From: Apoderus coryli
Lineage: Eukaryota; Arthropoda; Insecta; Coleoptera; Attelabidae
DNA length: 64,000 nt
Assembly (NCBI GenBank): GCA_911728435.2
Contig: OU452200.1
Coordinates: 558,001-622,000, forward strand
Reading direction: 5' to 3'
Part shown: piece after piece, positions 56,438-64,000 of the stretch
Numbering within the stretch: position 1 is the stretch's first letter
How the letters are laid out: each line of letters starts with the position of its first letter
Translations under genes and position numbers: made by a program
The notes under the pieces: generated by a model
What the model was told of the DNA's origin: nothing
What the model saw: the letters and a program-made list of their open reading frames with translations, nothing else
The model's database searches: none

Positions 56438-57800
56438 ATGTCGCGAAGATTTGGTATTGCATCTAACGATGCAATTAATGATATTATAACTAATAATATA
56501 CCAAAAAATACAATCAAATCAAAAAAATATGTATGGAAAATATTTCTCGAGTTTTGTGCGACCAGAGAATACGAACTGAACTGAAGTTTGCATAATTTGG
56601 CTAGTAGATTAACTGAATATAAAGAAGCAACTGTAAAAACAATTTGGAATACTACGAGTAGGCTACTCCAGGAAAAATACTTCAATGACTTCAAAATTGT
56701 ATTCGATCCGTTTACCAGTGTAATATTCAAAAATGCGCGAGATGCTTGAAATGCAAAACGTAAAAGATTACAGCAGGATCCAAACAAACGAAAACGGAGT
56801 TCATCAAATTTGAGTGATTTGGCTAGAATCATTGGATTATTGGATGAATGTACACCAGAAGGTTTACAAATTTTTTTTTACCATATTGTAGCTGTTGAGT
56901 TAGCTTGGCGATGTGGTGAACCAGCTAATTGTCTTATAGATTATTTCACGATTGAGAAAAATAATGATGGAACGCAAACCAACAGAATTGAATACAATCC
57001 AATATTCAGTAAAACATGCCACGGAGGATCGAAAAGTTGTACAAATAGCAAGTGGTTTGTTCCAAATATTGCAAACGAAACCTGTTCGGTTATTCCATAC
57101 AATATTGTCCAAAAGGGGGAAAAATATTACTTCCAGTGGCCTATTCTTGAGAGCAAATACTTTCTGGAAATCCGAAAGTGACACATGGTTTGACAATATA
57201 CCGGTAAGCAAGAACACAATTAATATGTGGACCAAATCATCCGCCCAAGCTATTGGTTTGGACATTAAGTGTAAAAAGATATCCAATCATTCGAACAGAT
57301 CAACTGCAGTTAGCCATTTGGCAAATAAAGGAATTCCTGAACAGCAATTAATAAAAATAACAGGACATAGCAACTCTAATTCAATTAAACCGTACTTGAA
57401 TATCAACCAAGAACGCCATGGTGAAATAGGCAACACCATGCGAAGAATTTCTTCAACAGCGGAAATTAACAATCCGTCAACTTCAGCAAACTCTTCTTCC
57501 AATTTAACATTTACCAATTGTACTTTTCACAACTGTAGTTTTAAATAAAAATTAATAATATTTATTTGATTAAAACTAATACATTTTGTATTGAAAATTA
57601 TTAAACATCAGATTGACAATCAAATTTTGGATATCTACAAAGTAAAAAAACATCTTATCGAATACTCCTCGGGCCTTGATAAATACTCAAAATTTTGTCA
57701 TAGAGAACCCTTCAAGCGAGTTGCTCAAGGATAATAGGCATTCTCTATGACAAAATTATCTCGGTATTATCAAGACCCTAGGCGTATTACTACTGAAAAT
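56438..57800 (+). mobile_element. Crypton-like element, family 2, most complete copy (pseudogene)
   Basis: ATG at 56438 (MSRRFGIASNDAINDIITN). N-terminal KKYVWKIFLEFCATREYEL; a ~45-bp deletion and stop at 56580; KEATVKTIWNTTSRLLQEKY; a stop in NARDA*NAKRKRL; then SDLARIIGLLDECTPEGL and VAVELAWRCGEPANCLIDYF, with the first catalytic Arg kept; after another shift NTFWKSESDTWFDNIPVSKN, KISNHSNRSTAVSHL (His-x-x-Arg), ITGHSNSNSIKPYL (His and nucleophile Tyr), and the tail NLTFTNCTFHNCSFK with stop at 57546-57548. The 3' region to ACTACTGAAAA (~57800) is shared with the GH1-intron copies. The domain resembles DUF3504-type recombinases related to ZMYM/QRICH1 proteins. Confidence 0.87.
57660..57790. 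repeat. Foldback at the Crypton 3' end
   Basis: CTTGATAAATACTCAAAATT TTGTCATAGAGAA faces GCATTCTCTATGACAAAATT ATCTCGGTATTATCAAG. Compared with the copies at 11.5 and 12.5 kb the loop half CCCTTGGCCTGCGGCC... is missing, as expected from slippage at a hairpin. Confidence 0.8.
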
Positions 57801-59219
57801 TAAAACTTGGGAAAAAAAACTGACAAAAATTTCACGAATATTACTGTGTGAACTTGATTATGTCCTTGACCGTGGGTCTCAAGGTTTTTTTGAGGTCAGA
57901 ACTTGTCTTTCAGCTTTTATGTTCAAGGAAATCTCACTCCTGAAAATCATGAGACAATACTCGGAGACTATATCGTCTCAGTCAGGAAATTTTAGAAGAT
58001 GTTTTAACGCACCCTCAAAATGGATAGACAGAGGATCTTATGTCAGCACAGTGGACGGCCGGGCTTACTCACCTAATTGGGTGAAAGCCACTTTGTTTTC
58101 TCAATGAAGTTTGACTGGTCCACTATGATTGACAAATTCTTTAAGCCTAATTAACATATCAACGTGCGACAGTGAATGATTGTGTATGTTGGCACTCTGG
58201 TAGTGTTCTTGGCTCTTTTTTTTTCTTATTATACGAGGTGTCCCAACTTTGAATAACGTAATAACGCCAAACTTGGTACATTGCTTCAGCATGAAGAAAG
58301 CAAAACAAAACAAAAAATGTCAATTAATGAAAATAGGAAGGGTTCAGTACAGACTAAAATAAAATCTCGTGCTTTAAGATTTTTTAAGATGTGAAAGTGG
58401 TTTTTACTAATGATTCTCCTTCTTGCAAAAAAAATAAAGAAAAAAAAATGGATCGTAGGCGAGAACATTTATTATCCTTTTTTGAAGAATGGATATGATT
58501 TTAATTAATTGAATAAAATTTAAATACCTTTAATTTATTTTCATTTCTCGAATTGCAAAATACTAGCCGCCAGTCTTTATGCAGACACATTTCCGAATCC
58601 TGAAAGCAGATATTTTTCAATTTGATTAATCCATTAAGAAAGTTAAGGAAGTTTTAAGGAACACCCTATATATCAAGGGGTCCTAAAATGGAAAATGGTA
58701 TTATGGTTAACGGATGGACCTCATTCTTCCGGAAACCTTGTATATTAATCACTGATCCGCTGATAATGATGCAACCGCCTTCCTTCATTCAAAACCTAGA
58801 AACCTGAATTTAGGGTCCTCAATTTTTTTTTTAAATTTCAATCCCGCCGAGAAAACCCCCTTCGCCTGTAATATTCTTATCGTTACTGCTTCAGTGTTTG
58901 GCATTCCAGCCAAGAAATTATTTCCCAACTTGGATAGTTTTATAATGTACAGTGAATGTTATTATATGATGGTATGAGTATTATATAGCTCAAGATGGGG
59001 AGAGAGTTTAATAAATTTCACTGGAAATGAAATTGAGCTGCAACTTGCGCTCGAGTTGTTCGTGATATAATCATAAAAATAATAATAATCATAACTAGAA
59101 ACTCGAAGAGACACTTTAGAGTAATAAGATGGCAGTTGTCATTAAATTTATAGTGAAATTAAATGAAATTAAATTATTAACTCTGTAATATATCGAGGCT
59201 ATTATTTTTATGAATGGAT
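57801..59219. other. Intergenic, no gene recognised
   Basis: AT-rich. TACGAGGTGTCCCAACTTTG at 58232 and GGAACACCCTATATATC at 58659 are TE-end-like motifs. Frames at 57919-58107 and 58101-58468 unassigned. Confidence 0.4.
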
Positions 59220-59475
59220 CAGTGGCGGTTGGTCCATAAGGGCACGTGGGCACGTGCCCTACCTAAAAAATGAAGTAGCAAAAATAATTAGATTTTATAC
59301 TTCGCACCAGACCAGTGTAATTTCGTTAGAATTCCCTATACAATTTTGCATTTGAAAATTTGAATCGAAGACGGCCCTATTTATGCTATAACCACTCTTG
59401 CAGCGCATCTATTCACGCTAATGAAACAAAACGTAGGTCTTAGTACATATTACTATGGTCTTGGACACAATATTC

Positions 59476-59615
59476 TTGTGCCTCTATTGTTTTCTTTGCT
59501 ATCGCGTGAGAAAAACAGAGACAGCAATGCACCGTTACGCTAAACGCTTGCCTCTATTGTTTTCTTTGCTATGGCGTGCGAAAAAGAGAGACAGCAATGC
59601 ATCGCTATACCAGAG
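59476..59615 (+). repeat. 70-bp tandem duplication in the hAT element
   Basis: CCTCTATTGTTTTCTTTGCT starts at 59481 and again at 59551; each is followed by GAGACAGCAATGCA. The second copy runs into the MITE. Confidence 0.85.
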
Positions 59616-59960
59616 AACAACTAAGGGAGAGAATATAAAGTCTAGTTTGCGCATCTCATTCGCGCAGAGAGATTCGATGACGTACTGAGTTTAGACAGAG
59701 GCGCCACACGCAATTTAGTCTACGATACGGATATTCAGTGGCAGCGTTAATCGGAGATTTTCGTTTGCAAGTGAGATATTGTGTGATTGCCAAATTTACA
59801 TTCTTATCGTTTTTCCGTTAACTAGTACCGACCTGCACGATTATTTCAACCAAATTTAAATACGACCCTGTTTTCTACTCTTACAACATGGCGGCCACAG
59901 GCTGAATGAGATCAAAGGCGGCAAGACAGAGATAATATTCTCTCCCTTAGTTGTTCTCTG
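59611..59960. repeat. 350-bp MITE with 26-bp perfect TIRs
   Basis: CAGAGAACAACTAAGGGAGA at 59611 and its complement ending at 59960. GCTATAC flanks it on both sides but offset by 5 bp on the right, so the target duplication is not clear. CAGAG ends suggest a hAT MITE. Confidence 0.8.
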
Positions 59961-60077
59961 GCTATGCTATACGCTAGTAACAGTAGAAATTAAACGCATT
60001 TGTGGCGACGTCATATCTGGGGTGCTGCCCTACCCATCAGTCGTGTGGTGTTGTTTTTGTTTTGTTGATTTTGTTTT

Positions 60078-60497
60078 ATGTTTTTTATGATTTTATTTGA
60101 AACTGAAAAATTTGGTGAATATCGGATCGTCTTTCCAAATGAAGATATTAAAACTGTGTGTAACTTATTTCCTAATGTAAATTACTTAATATTAAAAAAT
60201 GAACTCTCGATAATATACGCACGGGAAGATTTTCTGAAACACACTGGGGCTGTGCCTCTGTTACAAATGTTTATCCAAAACAATTTAAAATCAACATTTA
60301 ATGAATCAGTGGAGTTGCTGACTGTTTTGTGTACTGTCCCGATGACGACTGTAGAAAGCGAAATATGTTTCTCTACCCTCAAACGGATCAAAATATTTTT
60401 AAGAAACTCTATGGACCAGGAAATGTTGTGCGCGTTAGCAATGCTATCTATTGAAAAGAAACTTGTGAAGTCCTGTTCAGAAATCTGGGAGGATTGA
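60078..60497 (+). pseudogene. hAT transposase C-terminal (dimerisation) domain
   Basis: Plus-strand frame of 139 codons: PNEDIKTVCNLFPNVNYLIL, KNELSIIYAREDFLKHTGAV, LLTVLCTVPMTTVESEICFS, TLKRIKIFLRNSMDQEMLCA, LAMLSIEKKLV, stop at 60495-60497. The TVPMTTxExExCFSTLKRIKxxLRxxM block is the hAT family C-terminal dimerisation domain. The catalytic core upstream is missing; the ATG at 60078 is not a natural start. Confidence 0.88.
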
Positions 60498-60568
60498 CTT
60501 CACTTTAAGTTTTAATGGTCATGTATTTTTTTCCTAATTTTCTTGAGCCTTATTTTTCAATTTTCACG

Positions 60569-60682
60569 ATGGGACTCACAAACAAAACATGGATTAAATA
60601 ACTAACTGAAGAAGGCAGCAGTTGTACGTTGCCGAAACGTTGTTTTAATTAAAAAATATGTCTTGTTTGTGAGCCCCATCCC
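60569..60682. repeat. Inverted repeat enclosing a hammerhead-like hairpin
   Basis: Arms GATGGGACTCACAAACAA and (reverse) GATGGGGCTCACAAACAA. In the middle, 60606-60638: CTGAAGA, A, stem GGCAGC/GTTGCC, GAAAC, the same hammerhead-like order as at 45.85 kb with the same single extra base. Comparable motifs mark Penelope-like retroelement ends. Confidence 0.6.
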
Positions 60683-61185
60683 AAGCGTTTAAAGCGAAAA
60701 TTTACTTTGTAGACACAACGAGAGAAAATAATTTCGATTCAATTTGTATAGATTTGAGTTTGCGTAACTCTTAAGCTGATATCTATTGTATGCTATGTTT
60801 CATTTTAAACATATTTTTAACTGAACAAAAAAAAAAAGAAAAAGAAAAAAATGCTTACAAATTGTGCGTATATAGGACCATTATGGAAATTTTTGTCTGG
60901 AATGCCATCAAATAAGGCAGGCAAATGGGGCATAAAATTCTCATTTCCCATCGATCTAATACATAAATAAGATCCCTCTATTTTTATTCGAATAAGGTAA
61001 TCATAAAAATATGAATGGTCCTATTAAATCAACAAGTATACAAACCTAATGTCTATAAAAATATGGTATAAATCGAAATGCGATTTAGTATTATTTTATG
61101 TTTTCTTTTAGAAGGGTTTCCAGATATAGATAAATGCTTTTCCAGATGGGGCACCTTGAACATAAGACCAACCAATGTGTGACTT
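60683..61185. other. Nothing recognised
   Basis: AT-rich spacer with an A-rich run at 60828-60850. Confidence 0.4.
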
Positions 61186-61645
61186 AGGGCCCGTTTATCA
61201 ATTTACGCAGTTAAAACTATTTGTTAGGTAACTGGAGGGTAACCTTAACTGTAAGTTAACTCCAGTACGGTGTTTATTTATGAATTTGTACCTGCCAGTT
61301 TCATACGTTCCAGTTAAACTATCTCTACTTTAAGTTGGCAAAGCTGTTAATGCCGGAAGTTCGTCTCCAAATGCGAAGCAAAAAAGCCTTCTTGCCCAGT
61401 TTGTGAGAGAGCACCCCAATTTGCTGTCAGGCAAATTTAGGGCAAATTTCTCTATGGAATTGTCAAAAAAACTGTGGCAAGAGGCATCGAATTTATTAAA
61501 TGCTGTGTCCGGTGGTGTGTTTAAGCATTGGAAATTGCTCGAAAGATGCTTTAATTAGGCGAAAATTTTTTACAAAAGCTTGGTCACTTAAAGCATCAAA
61601 CCGCGGCCTTATAACGCCACTTCAAGACCAGCCAATACATTATTA
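61186..61645 (+). mobile_element. PIF-Harbinger-like remnant with Myb/SANT-like domain
   Basis: GGGCCCGTTTATCAATTTAC at 61186 and GTTAACTCCAGTA are typical of Harbinger-type ends. The frame 61340-61558 reads NAKQKSLLAQFVREHPNLLS, GKFRANFSMELSKKLWQEAS, NLLNAVSGGV, KHWKLLERCFN, a zeste-like Myb/SANT DNA-binding domain (three helices, W in each), missing a few residues before KHWK; after a shift KFFTKAWSLKASNRG continues it. Such proteins are the second gene of Harbinger elements. Distinct from the MADF type at 47.4 kb. Confidence 0.65.
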
Positions 61646-62018
61646 TTAAATTCATATAAAATAAATTATTAAAAATTATTAAAATTCATAAATAACTCAA
61701 AAACTTTAAAACTAACAAAACGATTAAAATTAAAACTAACAAAACGATTAAAAGATCAATCACGCGATATTCAAAAATTAAAATTTACTTGATGTGAATG
61801 TCAAAAATAAAATAAAATGACGTCTTGTCATGCATTGCGTATGCGAAAGTTGACTTGCGATCGGTATACCCTCATGCGGAAAAGTTGCGAGTGGTGCAAA
61901 TTCATATCGTTCGCAGTGCATTTCAAAAAAGCCGTGCACTGATTTCTAATTTGTAATCGCAAAGGACGTCATTTGCGTACACGCAAAGTTGCATCGATTT
62001 CAAATAAAGCCCCCCGGC
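61646..62018. other. Nothing recognised
   Basis: AT-rich, with AAACTAACAAAACGATTAAA duplicated at ~61713 and ~61732. Further right, 61850-62018 is less AT-rich and probably the decayed 5' part of the transposase below. Confidence 0.4.
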
Positions 62019-62101
62019 AGCTTATTTCACGTTTGAGGCCGGTCAATTGGCCGCGTAGAGCGTGCGATTTAACGCCGTTAGACTATTTTTTGTTGGGCTA
62101 A
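62019..62101 (+). pseudogene. IS630/mariner-like transposase scrap
   Basis: LISRLRPVNWPRRACDLTPL, DYFLLG and a stop. The family motif is NWPPRSCDLTPLDYFLWG, containing the third catalytic Asp region; W to L and a stop follow immediately. It is a different subfamily from the 40.7-kb piece. Confidence 0.8.
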
Positions 62102-62945
62102 GTCATCGCAAATTCTATATGTAATGAATTTTATTTTATTTTAAAGAAAACCGGCCACTAGGCTCGAGATTTGAAGTGCACAAATCAAGACAGATGATGA
62201 TGATGATGTTGAGCGAGAAACTTGAAAAGATATGAAGATAGATTATTGACGAAGAACACCCCTTTCATACTTCAGGGCTCGTTCGTGGATACACTGTATA
62301 TTTAGTTAGAGATCGTTATACTTGATTAGACGCTCGTGAAGCAAGCTCGAAGTTTGTGGTTTGCAATTAAATTGTCAAAAGCTCATTTTGTATATGTATA
62401 TTTTTCTATACTACTATTACTATCTAAAAGCTTACTTGATAGGAGGGTAGTGAAGTTTTCTAAGTTATATTATAAAGTCGACAGTTCTTCCGTCTACTAC
62501 AAATATTTGCGTGCCGGGATGATGGACAGTTTTTGATTTGTTTGCAAATTACCTTCTAAATTGGAAATGGGGTAGATAATATTTAATATGTTATTAGTCA
62601 AACGCAGGAATGGGGTGGAAAAAGTTGTGTATACCGGATGTACTAAGCATTTAATGCAACATTTTAAACACAATTTTGTTTGTATAAAACTAAAAATTTT
62701 GTGTTGACGGTTTTTGCAATTTCATGAAGTATTGAGGTGCCTTCGCATATTAATGCAGATGAATGCAAATTTGGAAGATAATAATTTTTTACTAAATATA
62801 GTAACCAATCAAATTACTTAATTTTAAGTCATGTGTCAAATTTCATCCAATCACCTCTGGATTACAGCGATAATACGCTACATGTGGTGTTTTCAGTTTG
62901 GTGTTTTTTAATTAATTAAACGTCAAACAGACAACTGGTTTAAAA
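62102..62945. other. Nothing recognised
   Basis: AT-rich; a (GAT)n run at 62193-62210. Ends with GTCAAACAGACAACTGGTTT, the 5' leader shared with other family-2 Crypton copies. Confidence 0.45.
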
Positions 62946-64000
62946 ATGTCGCGAAGATTTGGTATTGTATCTAACGATGCAATTAATGATATTATATCTA
63001 GATAATAATATTCCCAAAAATACAATCAAATCAAAAAAATATGCATGGAAAATATTTCTCGAGTTTTGTGCGACCAGAGAATACGAACTGAATGCTGAAA
63101 CGAGTTTGCATAATTTGGCTAATATATTGAAAGATTATGCGGTAAATATGAGAAAAGCTGACGGAACTGAATATAAAGAAGCAACTGTAAAAACAATTTG
63201 GAATACTACGAGTAGGCTATTCCAGGAAAAATACTTCAATGATTTCAAAATTGTATTCGACCCGTTTACCAGTGTGATATTCAAAAATGCGCGAGATGCA
63301 AGAAATGCAAAACGTAAAAGATTACAGCAGGATCCAAACAAACGAAAATGCAGTTCATCAAATTTGAGTTGAAGTGATTTGGCTAGAATCATTGGATTGT
63401 GGGATGAATGTACACCAGAAGGTTTACAAAAATTTTTTTACTATATTGTAGCTGTTGAGTTAGCTTGGCCAGGTGGTGAACAGCTGATTGCCTTATAGAT
63501 TACTTCACGATTGAGAAAAATAATGATGGAACGCCAACCAACAGAATTGAATACAATCCAATATTCAGTAAAACATGCCAAGGAGGATCGAAAAGTTGTA
63601 CAAATAGTAAGTGGCTTGTTCCAAATATTGCAAAGCGTGCCCTGTTCGGTTATTCCATAAATTATTGTCCAAAAGGGGGAAAAATATTACTTCCAGTCGC
63701 CTATTCTTGAGACCAAATCGTTTCTAGAAATCCGAAATTGACATATGGTTTGACAATATACCGGTAGGCAAGAACACAATTAATATGTGGTCCAAAATGT
63801 AAAAAGATATCCAGTCATTCGAACAGATTAACTGCAGTTAGCCATTTGGCAAATAAAGGAATTTCTGAACAGCAATTAATAAAAATAACAGGACATAGCA
63901 GCTCTAATTCAATTAAATCGTACTTGAATATTAACCAAGAACGCCATGGTGAAATAATCAACACCATGCGAGGAATTTCTTCAACAGTGGAAATTAACTC
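62946..64000 (+). mobile_element. Crypton-like element, family 2, second long copy (pseudogene)
   Basis: ATG at 62946 (MSRRFGIVSNDAINDI), a small insertion creating a stop at ~63003, then the longest N-terminal stretch of the family: KKYAWKIFLEFCATREYELN, AETSLHNLANILKDYAVNMR, KADGTEYKEATVKTIWN, RLQQDPNKRKCSSSNL and a stop at 63370. Further on VAVELAWPGGE (catalytic Arg position is Pro, as at 46 kb), a deletion after NTINMW, HSNRLTAVSHLANKGI and ITGHSSSNSIKSYL. It runs off the window. It keeps the ~90 bp deleted in the 56.4-kb copy. Confidence 0.87.

Larger units (their letters stand above)
59220..60500 (+). mobile_element. hAT element, 5' end and transposase C-terminus
   Basis: CAGTGGCGGTTGGTCCATAA then GGGCACGTGGGCACGTGCCC is the start typical of a large hAT family (CAGTGGCGG terminus). 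The C-terminal transposase frame is at 60078-60497. In between are a 70-bp tandem duplication and an inverted-repeat MITE. No matching right TIR (CCGCCACTG) was found, so the 3' end is lost. Confidence 0.72.

Overview
The window looks like a piece of an insect nuclear chromosome. It is AT-rich, has spliced genes with GT-AG introns (one GC-AG), and is crowded with decayed transposable elements (TEs) typical of insects: Jockey-type LINEs, Penelope, mariner, hAT, PIF-Harbinger, Crypton and Ginger-like elements. A beetle is my best guess from the GH1 glucosidase and the TE mix, but nothing here proves the order. No rRNA or tRNA gene, CRISPR array or bacterial operon was seen.

Only two host genes can be supported, both on the + strand in the first 14 kb. 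The first (982-3030) is the C-terminal half of an FLVCR/SLC49-type major facilitator transporter in four exons; its 5' exons lie to the left of the window. The second (5915-13626) is a complete eight-exon family 1 glycoside hydrolase (beta-glucosidase type). It includes a tiny 44-bp signal-peptide exon at 5915-5958, and the exons sum to 501 codons plus stop with both catalytic glutamates in place. Intron 1 (3.4 kb) and intron 6 (2.4 kb) of this gene are filled with TE debris; intron 6 carries a 1,024-bp tandem duplication made of Ty3/gypsy and Crypton pieces.

Region by region. 1-780: Penelope and LINE scraps. 3.7-8.0 kb: an inverted pair of a repeat, one copy split by a 1.2-kb Ginger/KRBA2-like element; the other copy is the empty site. 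13.8-19.3 kb: LINE and mariner pieces around a nearly intact LINE reverse transcriptase with a (GA)n tail. 21.4-25.5 kb: a satellite of ~94-104-bp monomers with a 294-bp trimeric higher-order repeat. 27-30 kb: LINE fragments. 31.2-33.7 kb: a young LTR element with no recognisable protein gene. 34.9-39.8 kb: LINEs and a Crypton recombinase. 40.4-46.7 kb: a 6.3-kb Tc1/mariner-like element bounded by TIRs and stuffed with nested insertions, among them a 1.9-kb element with ~440-bp TIRs and a DUF4817 helix-turn-helix. 46-64 kb: Crypton-like pseudogenes of a second family, Harbinger MADF and Myb/SANT remnants, LINEs and a hAT fragment.

The TE reading frames are nearly all broken, so the window is mainly a graveyard around two working genes. 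The most unusual items are the Crypton family with a foldback 3' end, the Ginger-like element with matched empty site, the coding-less LTR element, and the satellite.
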